NCBI GenBank assembly: GCA_020205615.1
Contig: CM035164.1
Location: forward strand, 123,252,307-123,316,306
Source of the DNA: Panax quinquefolius
Lineage: Eukaryota; Streptophyta; Magnoliopsida; Apiales; Araliaceae
Length of the DNA stretch: 64,000 bases
Direction of reading: 5' to 3'
A program made the position numbers and the translations under genes. The notes below the pieces were generated by a model. That model saw nothing but the letters and a program-made list of their open reading frames with translations, had not been told where the DNA came from and did not search any database. Each line of letters opens with the position of its first letter. Position 1 is the first letter of the stretch. This document shows, one piece after another, positions 11,464 through 23,300 of this stretch.

Positions 11464-14290
11464 TGCATGTAGTTACCTATGGTTACTACGAATTCATATA
11501 TTGATTACCTTTCTTAAGTTTTTCACACTTAAAATGGTCACAGATTAAGAATACTGAATGTTTTGAATGGTCATTAATATGTTTTATATTATGGTTACTA
11601 AATAGATATAAATTGGTTACTGTTTATTATGTATTTAGTTGATGAATAATATTTATTTGATTGCTTTATAATTTTTATAGAGTTCTACTGATTTTTTTAT
11701 ATTAATGGTTACTCATCAAATACATTGGTTACCTTCCGAATCGCTTAAGTTCTTTGTGTAATGTTGTCTTGATTACTGTGTAACATTATACTGTCTAATG
11801 TTGTATTGGTTACTGTCTAATGATGTCTTGGTTACTTTGTAACATTAAATTGATTAACGACTAATCTTTGACTTTCTTATGTGTAACATTATAATGGTTA
11901 CTGACTATTGCTTAGTTGGTTGCTGTGTAAAATTGTAATGGTTAGTGCATAATATTATTGACTAATGCTGACTTGGTTATTGAAAAATGATGGCTTGGTT
12001 ACTGACTAATGTTGACTTGGTTAATATATAAAATTATAATGGTTACTCATTAGTGCTGACCTAGTTACTGTATTAATCTAATTATACTTATACTTATATT
12101 TTTTATATTAATGATTACTTGTTAGCTACATTGGTTATATTCTTACAACATTTAGCCTTTAGTTGGTAACAATCAAGTTATACTGGTTGGTTTTTACTAT
12201 AAAAATGCAATGGAGAATGTGTTTATCTTGTGGCTACTAAATAAATATGTGTTGATTATTTATTTTAAATTGGATTTGCTCTTCGATAATGTTGTTATGA
12301 TTACTATATAATATTACGGTGTTTTATATTGGTTTTTATTATGATGGTTACTTATTGGCTACATTTGTTACCTTCATACAATCAAGTATAGTTTAATTGG
12401 TAATAAATATCAATATACTGATTATTTCCATTGTAAGATGAATGTACAAATGTATTTTATGTACTGGTTACTAACATTATGTAGTTTGGTTACTTGCTAA
12501 CATTGATTTGGTTACTTTACAATACTTATTCTGTTGTCAGACAATAGAATTGATTCTTGTTGTACTTTATTTCAACGGTACATGGACTGATAGTAACCAA
12601 TACACCAAATTTGAAGTTACCGGCATACTAGTTCCATCAACTTGTTCGTTCAGAGAAATGCAAAACATGATATGCATTGCATTACGGGTAAACACAAATG
12701 CAACAACATTGTCAATCAAATTTCAGACAGGTTTAATCGCCCAATCGATCAAGATATATCAGATGAAGCAACCTTAAGATTCTTTATTAAAGTCAGTAGA
12801 AAATCTGATGAACAAGATAAATTCCCACTGATTATATATATTGGTTGTTGTATACTATTTAATTGGTTACTGAATAATATTAATGTACACTTGTACTGAT
12901 GTTTTTTATATTAATGGTTACTTCATACAACTGTTACTCTTTAGTTGGTAACAAACACATTATACTGGGTTTTTTTTACTATAAAATGCAATGAAAAATG
13001 TGATTATGTTCTAGTTACTAAATAGATATATGTTGGTTACTGTCTAATCTAAATTTGGTTACTGTATAATGTTGTTATGATTACTGTATAATATTAGTGT
13101 GTTTTATACTGATTTGTTTTATATTGATGGTTACATATTGACTACATTGGTTAACTTTATACAATTGTTAGTCTTTAGTTGGTAACAAACTGATGCGGTC
13201 GAAGAGCAGGCGTGTCAGTTTATGAAAAGATTTGATCCAGTTTATGGAAAGACTAAATTCTGGTTACTAAGATTATGTAATTTGGTTACTGTCTAATATT
13301 AATTTGGTTACTTTACAATGTTTATTCAGTTGTTAGACAATGGAGACTGACAGTAACCAGGTACAGGAATATATAATTATTTACTGTTAGTAACCATTAA
13401 CCACATGGTTGGTAACATTTTTGATGGTGTACAGTAAACAAAATTGATGTTAATTAATATTTTAATTTTTGATTCCATCATAAGTTGTCAATTTAAAGTA
13501 AACATATACATTGAATAATTGGTAACTGTTCTGAAATATTTTTATGTAAATTTGGTTACCCATCTAAAATAAAATGGTTACCTCTATATTCATATTTAGT
13601 TACCAACTGGCATGGACCATTTCGAAATAACTTTTATAACTACGTAATTTAAAAGTATCCATCAGCTAGATAAACGTGAACCCTCACATGTACATTAAGC
13701 ATTTGATAACTGTTCTAATATAAGTTTTTAATTATTTGGTTACTAACAAAAACTAAAATAGTTACCATTATATGCAGGTTTGGATACCAACTGCACCTCT
13801 CAAACTATTTTTATTTTAATATGAGATCTATAAATGACTATCATATATATAAATGGGAACTCTTAATTGGAGTTTCGTATTTCATCATAATGACAGGGTA
13901 TAAATAAAATATATACATTTAACACTTTATAACAGTCCTGATACAAACTTATAACTATCTGGTTACTAACAAAAACAAAAATGGTTATTATATATATAGG
14001 TTTGGATACCAACCTAACATTTCAACTGAAATAGCTGATGGATACCGTTCTGAACCAATTTTATGTAAATTTGGTTACTCACAAAAAATAAAATGGTTAC
14101 CTCTATATGCAGATTTAAATACCAATTGTACAATTTCCAGATAATTTTTATGAGTATGTAATTTATAAATATACATCAGCTAGATAAATAGGACAATCTC
14201 ACATGTAAATTTAACACTTGAAGTTTGTCCTCATACAAGCTTCAGAATTATCTGGACACTAATAACATTAACCATAACGTAACATAATAA
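11464..14290. repeat. GGTTAC-rich degenerate repeat block
   Basis: The hexamer GGTTAC, mostly as TTGGTTACT or ATGGTTACT, occurs about 28 times on the plus strand by eye, with many one-base variants (GATTACT, GGTTATT, GGTTGCT). Words such as CTAATGTTG, GTAACATTA and ACATTGGTTACC recur between them at irregular spacing. It is not a simple tandem array. A Mutator-like transposase fragment lies inside it, so it may be the internal or subterminal region of such an element. Confidence 0.7.
12535..12880 (+). pseudogene. Mutator-like transposase N-terminal fragment
   Basis: Forward frames read VVLYFNGTWTDSNQYTKFEV, then a TGILVPSTCSF segment, then (after a frame change near 12,700) RFNRPIDQDISDEATLRFF and IKV. 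This order, a YY.G.W-type start, a GLLVP motif and a DDATL.FF/Y segment, is that of the N-terminal domain preceding MuDR/FAR1-like transposases in plants. The catalytic domain, zinc finger and any stop are absent. It is a frameshifted fragment in the GGTTAC-rich block. Confidence 0.6.
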
Positions 14291-14302
14291 AATAATAAAT
14301 CG

Positions 14303-17300
14303 TGGCCGCCCCAAAATTAGGTATACATCACCCATCTTGGGTCGCCAAATACATGGTACATAATTCAAATACAACTTACTTAATACAAATGTCGTGGTAT
14401 ATAATACGACAAAACATAAACTAATGAGTTTGAATACAATTATTGTCTACTAGAGAGTATACAAACTCAAAAGGAGTCCTCATTACAATTATTATCACAC
14501 TATTTCACAAAATAGTGAGGACTACTAATGCTATCCTCCGGACCATCACTCTGCCTCAGACTCGTCCCAAATTTATATTCTCATTTCAAAGAGAACAAAG
14601 AAAAGAAAGGGTGAGCTCAACTAGCCCAAAGAAGAAATATTATGACTAAGATAATGCGAATAAATTATCATTAGTCTCCAAATAATGTTAAACGATAAAA
14701 ATATAATAGACATCAAGTTTAAGCTGCAAGTGAATAACAAGCAATCCATTAAAAGAGTCAAGTAGAGAATAAAATCTATTATCTTCTATGATTTAAAAGG
14801 TTTTCATGACTTTTATCGGCGAGACTCGACAATAAATAATCCACATCATCGAATCACCCCTACACTACTACGATAATATTCTTTAGTATCACGACCACAA
14901 TTATCCATGCACTTCACGGCGAGAATATTTGTGGTATTCATTAATGGTCGTGATCATGCCAACAATCGTCCATCAATGCACTACGGGCGATGAGGACTTT
15001 TACCACATTATTTGTAACATTACGGTCGTGATGATTACACGAGAATAATCCTCGGTCATAATCATACCAAGTCCATCTACGCACTACAGCCACATATGAC
15101 TTTCAAAAAATAACGTGAGGATGATGACAATGATATAAGAATTCATAAAACAAGTTCAAGAATTAATTTGTCCAAGAACTACTAATGTCCAAATTGTCAA
15201 CATGATCTTTGCTTTGTTAAGTAAAATTCAAAAAATGCTCGGAAGAATATTTTCATGAAAAGATCTTTGGATGAAGCGTAAATATCGAAGAATATTCCAC
15301 TAATTTCATGGAGTATAGAAGTCAAAACTTTAACCAACCGAGTATAATAAAGAATAGAATAATAAAAGAAATCACCATACATGCGGTACTTTTCAGCATA
15401 GATTGGTTATTCAATGAATACTAAATAATCGGAACCAAAGTTAAGCGAAATTACATGCCAAGCTGGGATGTTCCAAATGAATAATAAAGAATGAAATAAC
15501 AACGAAATTACCATGCATGCGGTGCCAGATGAGATGGGTTATTCCAATGTAATACTAATAAGGGCGGAATTAGGTCCCACAGAAAAGCGCATGCATGTGA
15601 TATTCCTACGAATAATAATAAAGACGAAACCAGTCCCAGGTCGTAAAAGCATACGCATGTGATATTCCAACAATATAATAATAAAGACGGAACCAGTCCA
15701 AATAAGAAACGTGCAGACGGGATATTCCAAACAAAAAATAATAAAGACGAAATAATAGAAGAATGTCACCAAGTATAGGGTGAATCACAGTGATACGAGT
15801 TATTCCAATGTAATAATAAGAAATGGAATAACAATGCTTCTTCTTCATGAATACAAAAGAAATAATATCCTTCACCGTAAAAGAATTGAATATAAGAGTA
15901 GTTAAGTAAGAGAAAACTTTTCTTCTTTCTCTACATAATTTTCTCTCTGTAGTTTCATTGAATTAGTAAGAAATAATGAAGGAATGAGCTTCTATTTATA
16001 GGAGAATGGAAGGGCCTTTATTCAAGTGAAATAATTTTGCGTAATTATTTCTTCAATCAACTAACAACTAAGTCAAACAACTAACCAATAAGATTTCAAC
16101 AAAAATTAAAATATAATACATATATATAAACACATGTTTTCAATTTATATATATCAATATTATATATACCACTAGATTTTTTTATCCTCCCATATCCAAC
16201 ATCAATCCCCCACCCTCCCAAAAATCAATTTCACTATACTCTTACACATCACTATCACACTACCACTTTTCCACCATTTTCCACTCACGCACACATCACA
16301 CACCTATCACTTTCACATATCACTTTCTCCCACCATATACTCGATACATACATATACTTCCATACGTATACTCTTCCATTTCCAAAATCATTTTCCAACA
16401 CATATGGGCCCCATGTGGCTCCACATATGGGCCCCACCTTTAAATAATTTTCACCGATTATTTTCAAAAATGGGTAAATAGAATCCATAAAATAAGTAAA
16501 CTTCATAAAAATCACCTTAAAATTTTAACAACATTTATCATCTTTATTACAATTCACAATATTAATCGACTGTGTCGCTTCTGGAAAGAGGGGCTTTCTA
16601 ATAAGGATTTCTCCCATTATTAGCCTTGATTAGGTGACCATACCTCTCCTCGATGAACTTCTGACATCGTTAATATTGAAAATAATAATATTAATAATTT
16701 TGTCATCTCAATTATTGATTTTAACAATATAATAAATATCGACAATAATCAATCAAATAACGTGAGATACTTATCGCAGCAACAATTACTTATAGCGAAT
16801 AATTAAACAAAATCGAATGACTTCTCACGTAAGATCATTAATCAATACCAGGCTACTTTCAATGACCAGACATCGTTATTTTCTTATGTATAGTTTAACG
16901 AGAAATTTCACGCTAATTTCATAAAATATTTTGCTGCTTTCAATCCGATAAAAATTTTAATTCCGCTAGGTTAACATTTTCACTTTGCAATATTCAAAAT
17001 AATATTTATAAAAATTCATCCTTATTCAAAATAACTCAGTTTTAAATCTCTCCTTCATGTTATTAAATCCCTTCTCAAATTAGGTAATATGGTATAATAT
17101 AACAATACCAGATTTCACTTCATGCGTCTAACGATTGCCAATTTATTTCTCAATATCGTGGTTTCCACAAAATCTCGACTCATAAGACATTATATCGGAT
17201 TTCACTTTATTTATTATTTTTAAAAATATTTCCTATTAAATATTTCAAAATAAGCGAATTGATAAAATCCCCCTGGGACGATTATGGGAATATTCGTCGT

Positions 17301-17500
17301 AAATCAGATCGTGGTAATACCATGGATACGGGTAATATAAATAACTTGATTAAATCATTTTATACTATGCAATACAAAGCAAATTTATAACATATTTAAA
17401 ATCCCACAACTATACTTGATACATTAAAGAAGAATTTATCACATTTAAATAAGATTTTATCAATTTCATGATTAATTATTGATTCATAAACCCAGTTACA
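14303..17500 (-). repeat. LTR family B/A relative, inverted
   Basis: On the reverse strand this copy starts near 17,500 with TGTAACTGGG-like sequence, contains the TATA box near 16,000 and the tandem arrays, and ends at 14,303 with the GGGGCGGCCA terminus and the GGTGATGTATACC motif. Both ends resemble LTR B, but the middle (about 16,560-16,740) carries a block shared with family A LTRs (AGAGGTATGGTCACC). Flanking pentamers AATCG and TTCCG differ, so it is not a clean solo LTR. Confidence 0.65.
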
Positions 17501-17549
17501 TTCCGGCGTTTGAAATTTTAGGATTTCTATTGTTGTTCAATAATGAGCA

Positions 17550-19801
17550 CCGGATTATCTAAATTCATTTTTCGTCTGAATAATTCGTTTTAATATTCGT
17601 TTCGTCTGCAGATTTGCCAAATAACGAGAAAAGAGATATATAGCAATATTCAGAAATACTTATGGTTAAAATACAGTAATACGCGCTGTCATTAAAGAAG
17701 AATACTGTTTGCATTCAAATTATCATATTATCATTATTTCAATCACCGCATATTATCTGATCGAAATAATTCATATTATTTAATATTATTAGATAGATTA
17801 TTTGCTCTAGAAAGTTCTCACAAATTTCAACACCTAATCTAGTGATACCAAAGTATTATCTTCCTCGAACAACTGTCATTATAATCAAGGATTCTCGTAA
17901 TATTATTCGTGAATAATTAATTATCGATTCATACAGATAAAGAAATTTATTATTTTATGAATATAAATGATGGATTATTTATGTGGTTATTAATTTCCAG
18001 GAATTAATGTAGATGTTTTATTCAGATTGGTTTGATCGAGGTATTAAAAAATTAACCGTGGGGTTTCAGATATCATGTGGTTATAATTTTTAATCCGACC
18101 GCTGATTGTGGTAATTTTGGGTATGTTATACATACATAAGTTGAGTATATGTCCACAAATTTTGAACCGTTAAAAAATGCAATTTAATGATTTGTTGTGA
18201 ATTTTAAGAGGTGTCGATTCGGTTTATAATTGATTTTGTGGAAAATTCTAGAATTGAGGGGCCCCTACTCTAGTTGGTAGTGAAGAAATGCCTAATTTTA
18301 TTTCAAATGTGGTGGGTAAGACAAGAGTGTATTTAAAGCCATCAAAAACAGGTCAAGTCCGCCTTCTTCACGGCTAACATTTTCCTATAAATGTAGGGCT
18401 AAGTTGTAATTGAAAATCACACCGTAAACAAAGTTTTCTCTTTCTCTATATTATCGAGTTTATTTGTGAGTATTTAGATACTTTGAGAGCTTGTCATTAG
18501 TACAAGTTTCATTCCATTCAAAGATCACTTCCTCGATTTTCCTTCCGGCACTCGATTTTCGGCGTAAGGATGTTATTTTCTTTCGTATTTATATTATTTC
18601 TTCAATATCATTACGGGCCGAAATATTGGTTGGAACTTTTTATCAAATTTGAAACTTTTTTCATGCTCGTGTTACTATTCATGAGTTACTATTCACGAGT
18701 TACTATTCATGAGTTACTATTCATTTAGCTAACTATTCACGCAGTACTATTCATTCAATAAGAAAATGTTTTTCAGTGGAATTTCTATCTTTGGTGTTTG
18801 AGTTACTATTCACATATACTATGACTATTCGTGATACGTGACAAGACTATTCATCGAAAAATAAAATTTCTTCTTTTCGTCTAAAATATCTATTCGTCCA
18901 TGTTTTGATCATTCTCAATTTTACACCACCGCGATTATTTTTGGGTATTGTTGGATATGGATAAAACAAAGTACTTAACTTAATCTTAATCCTTTGTCAT
19001 TTCGTTTCACTCGATTCGCTCTTAAAAATATTTTCATCATCCCTACCTTTTAAACGATGATATATCGAATATCTCTGGCCAGAGTGCAGAAAGATGAATG
19101 ATTTCGCAATATCTTCGCTCAGAAAGGCAAAGATGAACAGTGTTTAAACGAATACGACTTAATCATGAATATCTTTCGCCCAGTAGCAAAGATGATGAAT
19201 GTGTCGATGAATACGATCGATCGATGAAATATTCTTTCAGAAAGAAGAAGATGAATGTTTGATTCGAGATTTAATATCGATTGATGTTACAGGATAAAAT
19301 TTTGATTTATGGACCGTTAAATCTATAGATTATAAGAGATTTCATTCTCTTCACGTAATTCTTCTATGAATTATTATTTCACAATGTAATATTGATCCGA
19401 AACTTGTCATTTCATCAGATTCTATCGATTTTCCTCGTCAAGACTAACGATAATTTGCTGTCATTATCTAAGTCATAATATTCTTTATCAGCTAATGGCC
19501 TTGAGCCCACCCTTTTCCTTTGTGTCCATTCTTCTCGTGAGGCTTATAATATAAACAGACGTTAGCCAAATGGAAATGAAGGTTTAGAAAGGATTGCTTT
19601 AGTAGTCCTCACCATTTTTGTAAAATAATGTATCAATAAATGTGATGAGGATTTATTCGAGAGATAAATATTGTCTAGAAGATAATATTTGTATTTAAAC
19701 TCACGCTTGCATCTGCTGTAGATCAATAAAGTCATAGCTTGCTTCGCATCACGTATCGACAACTCGTAATGGGTGATGATACCTATTTTCGGGGCGCTAC
19801 A
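17550..19801 (+). repeat. LTR family A, 5' LTR, start truncated
   Basis: It matches the family A LTRs at 3,289, 55,000 and 62,668 and ends GGGGCGCTACA, immediately followed by a primer-binding-like site. The TGTAAGACCC start is missing; the sequence joins the inverted LTR near 17,500-17,550. It contains the TTACTATTCA repeats and the GAATATCTTTGGC repeats typical of the family. Confidence 0.7.
18671..18760 (+). repeat. GAGTTACTATTCA tandem repeat in LTR A
   Basis: About six imperfect copies of a 14-bp unit (GAGTTACTATTCAT or ...CAC) follow each other. The same array occurs at 56,182-56,310, so it belongs to the LTR and lies shortly downstream of the presumed transcription start. Confidence 0.7.
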
Positions 19802-21793
19802 GCTTGGTATCGTAGCTTAGGATATGATCTCCCATGAGATCGGAATGTAATCCAGAGGGGAGATTTAGTAAATCCTTCGCAAGGTGTCCTACCTAAGCTT
19901 ATCATTGGTCGTCATAACATGTGGTATTATGTGATTTGTTAATTTATTTAATTAACCCTTGCTTTTATGACAATGTAAGAATGTCGACCGAGAATATTAA
20001 TATGGTAAATGAGACCGCGGAGATGCTCAGACTAACAACGAGGAAAACGCAACAGTCGGGCAATGCACCTCCGTGGAATAACACCAATCGAGCGTATGAT
20101 GAACGAACTAGGGATGTTTGAAGCTTTGAAAGCTGGGCGCAAAATCGTTTGAGGAGACTTCAGGTTCAAAATACAGGAGGAGATGATAAGCATTACTGCG
20201 TGGTTCAGCCCAAGCAAAGCTTCAAAGAGTCTGACCACCAGACTCGGGAAAGCCGGATCCATCACGGTCAAAACACGGTCAAGCGAATTACCAAGATATT
20301 CATGTCTGATGCACCAAGGAATGTAAAGTTCCATTCGCCATTTTTATGTTCGTGATGAGGCAGACATCGGTGGGAATCATGGAAGCGCATCCATTCAGCT
20401 TGCACTCAAAAGATGTCGCGGAGACGCTTTCAGAACAGCTCAACGACAAGCATTTCCCCTCGAAAGTATTCGCTATACGGCGAAGCGGAGTTTATTAGAT
20501 CGAGCAGTATAATACGATTCAAGTCTCAAAGACGATAGCGGTTTCATGAGTTATCCAGTTTGACCTCATTTGCGGGAGAATGAGGAACGATGACGCTGGA
20601 TGCTAACTAATTTCGCTCTTGCAGGGATACGATGAAACCAGTATTCAAGTGAATATTCGATCAGCCAAGTGTCATTGTCTTTTATTACGACATCCTTATA
20701 TATCTCCAAAAGTCGTGGTCAAGTGAGCACCATAAGCCGGTACTCCAGCGGCTTCAGAAACCAACTATATGCCAAATTGAAGAAGTTTTCAAGCGGGTGT
20801 CAAAACACGAGTATCTGCTGATCCCAAAAGATCACAGATAAAGTTTGGAGCAACCAAGTTTGCGATCAAGTATTTAGCTGGCTAATTGTTATTATCAGAT
20901 TCGTGGGAAGGGTTTTTCTAATCGCTACTCCATTAACTCTACCAACCTCGAAGGATAATAAATTCGTTTAGCTAAGAACGCGAGAAAAGTTTCAAGAGCT
21001 AAGAGACTCATTTCGCATCGCTCTAACAATACCATCCGTTCGATTTGTTATCCACAGCCGATGCTGCTTGCAAAGCGGTTTCCGGTTCTCACGCAACGTG
21101 AAAGTCGTTATCTGAAAGTGAGATATATTCGCAATTAAAGCCTTAAATATTTCTTCACTCAAAAGAACTCAACACGCCAAGCAATGACAAGCTCGAGCTA
21201 TCGAAAGACTACGTACTATTACTATTCAATACCATCCTCGGTAAAGCTTAACTAGAAATGACGATCGAAAGTAGAAGATTCTAATGCTATTTGGGTTATT
21301 GTTGATGATTAACCAAGTCTCGCTTATTTCTTCTACGAGACTTATTATTCTCAACGCCTCAAGCTAAATATATCGTGAGGTCATATAATCAAGTTTGATT
21401 CGTGACCCAAGATTTACTTCAAGATTTTTGTTATACTGGATTTGATGCAAATTCCCAAACCTATACAATCGTGAGAGGACTATTCAAACTCTCAAGATTT
21501 ATTACACAACTATAACATAAGTATATCATCAATTTCACTCCATAAGCATTATACGGACGAAATGTCGTTTCCAATACGTAATATTTATAGAAACGTATTT
21601 ACACCGAAAAGATCCAAATGATTATTCAAAAAGAGTTATGCGGGAAAGGACGGGAATTTAATGGAGGTGATCAGCGATTGGTCATGAAGTCGCTTCACGG
21701 AAGTGGTTAGATTTGGAAGCTTGATTTAGTATCCTCATCTTTTCAAAACACTGTGACGTCGTCACAATTTCGCTCGAGGACTTTCATGAGGTT
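19802..21793 (+). pseudogene. Degenerate gag of family A element
   Basis: Short forward frames match the Gag region at 1,734-2,010 (VKFHSPF, then LCD..AD.GGNH-like, then QLNDKHFP). No protease or polymerase domain is recognisable before the polypurine tract at 21,794, so the element has only about 2 kb of internal sequence. It is a non-autonomous derivative. Confidence 0.5.
19804..19820 (+). other. Primer-binding-like site after LTR A
   Basis: TTGGTATCGTAGCTTAGG begins two bases after the LTR terminus and resembles the initiator tRNA-Met primer site. It is the same site as at 1,152, showing that families A and B are close relatives. Confidence 0.65.
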
Positions 21794-21800
21794 AAGGAGG
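21794..21800 (+). other. Polypurine tract before 3' LTR A
   Basis: AAGGAGG stands just before TTGTAAGACC. Together with the primer-binding site at 19,804 it defines 17,550-22,790 as one element. Confidence 0.55.
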
Positions 21801-21801
21801 T

Positions 21802-22790
21802 TGTAAGACCAATTTTTTTAAATTTTTTCCTTTATTTATTATTTTGAAATAGAAGGGTTGATTTGATTAATGTGATAGTTAAGGTTAATTCGCCGCAAAT
21901 AACCTACGCGTGGGCCCCATAACTAAAGCCATTGGATGAAGAAAACTAAATATAAGTCGTTAAAAATAACGCCAGACGCCAGTTGTTACCGCTAAGAGAC
22001 GCTGAATACCCAACGTTAAAATACGCAATAATGCGCTATCGCATAAAGAAGACACCCAGATCGCATGCCCATTCCATTATCGCATCAATAATTCATATTA
22101 TTTGAATAATATTATTAGATAGATTATTGGCAATGTCTAGAAAGTTCGGTCACAGCGAGAGGTTTGTCACCTAATTCATGCCGGGCCAAGAAGAGAAATC
22201 TATCTGAAAGCCCCTTTCCGGAACTACCGTCATTAATTGCGGATTCTGTAATATTATTTGTGAATAATTAATTATTGATCTCATATGATAAAGAAATATT
22301 TATTTATGTGAATATAAAAATGATGGATTTATTTATGTGGTTATTAATGAAGGAATTAATACCGAGATGTTTTATTTGTATTTTGTTTGATCGAGGTATT
22401 AAAAATTAAATCAGGGTTTCTTAGATATATCATGTAAGTTATAATTTTAATCCGACTGCTGGATTGTGGTAATTTTTGGGTATGTTATACATACATAAGT
22501 TGAGTGATATGTCCACAATTTTGGAACCGCGAAAAATGCACGAATGATTTGTTAGTGAATTTAAGAGGTGTCTGGATTCAAAATTAGGTTTATAATTGAT
22601 TTGGTGGAAAATTCTAGATATTGTGGTTGGTGAAGAAATGTGCTGAATGGTGGTGTGGGCAATATAACAGGAAAAGTTTATCGGTAAGTGAAGTGTCGCC
22701 TTCAAATATTTTCCTATAAATGTTACTTTCATGCAAAATTTATAAATATTACGATTACCATTCACATAACATTATATCGATATTCAATAA
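21802..22790 (+). repeat. LTR family A, 3' LTR, truncated
   Basis: It starts TGTAAGACC and follows the family A LTR, including the conserved AGAGGTTTG block near 22,160 and CCTATAAATG near 22,710, but stops after about 1 kb. The second half of the LTR is missing. The join leads into inverted LTR-like sequence and then the reverse-strand pol relic. Confidence 0.65.
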
Positions 22791-22879
22791 TATTGAAAAT
22801 AATATTTATAGAAAATTCATCTTTATTGAATTCGCCCCAGTTGATTTTGAATCTCCATTTATGAAATTTTAAGAGGTAA

Positions 22880-23300
22880 ATGATTACACTTGTCGATAAG
22901 GATACTCATTTCATTTGATTCTAACTCCCAAAGTTATTTCCTCGACATCGTGGTTTCCGGGTGCTTTATGACTTGTAAAACTTTGACGAGGTATAACCTC
23001 AATTAAGTAGAATATGTTCCTTCTTATCCAAGATTTGAACAGAACCTCTTCATACGTCAAATCTTCCGCTATTTCGTCCAATTCTAACTCAATAATGTGG
23101 TTCGGTCTTGTGATATTTACGTAACATGGATATGTGAAAAGCGTTATGAACACGAGACATACTTGGCGATGGCGAGTCTATAGGTCATGCGGTTCTACTC
23201 GATCAAGGATTAAAAATGGGTCGATGAATCGAGGATCGAGCTTTCTCTTTCCAAATCTCATAACTCCTTTCCATGGAGCAACACGTAATAACACATGATC
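22880..23300 (-). pseudogene. Gypsy pol 3' end: integrase C-terminus and chromodomain relic
   Basis: Reading leftward from 23,300 the reverse strand gives DHVLLRVAPWKGVMRFGKR, then KLDPRFI and then segments resembling SMLRKYH, EDLTYEEV and NHDVEE. This order (GDHV, G..RFG.R.KL.PR.IGPF, then YEE and N..VEEATWE) is that of the integrase C-terminal GPY/F region and the chromodomain of plant chromoviruses. It continues directly from the pol sequence right of the solo LTR. Frameshifts are present. Confidence 0.75.

Noticed and set aside
18671..18760. CRISPR-like or telomeric array from regularly spaced TTACTATTCA units
   Set aside because: Units are contiguous with no unique spacers, and the array recurs in every family A LTR of a plant genome.
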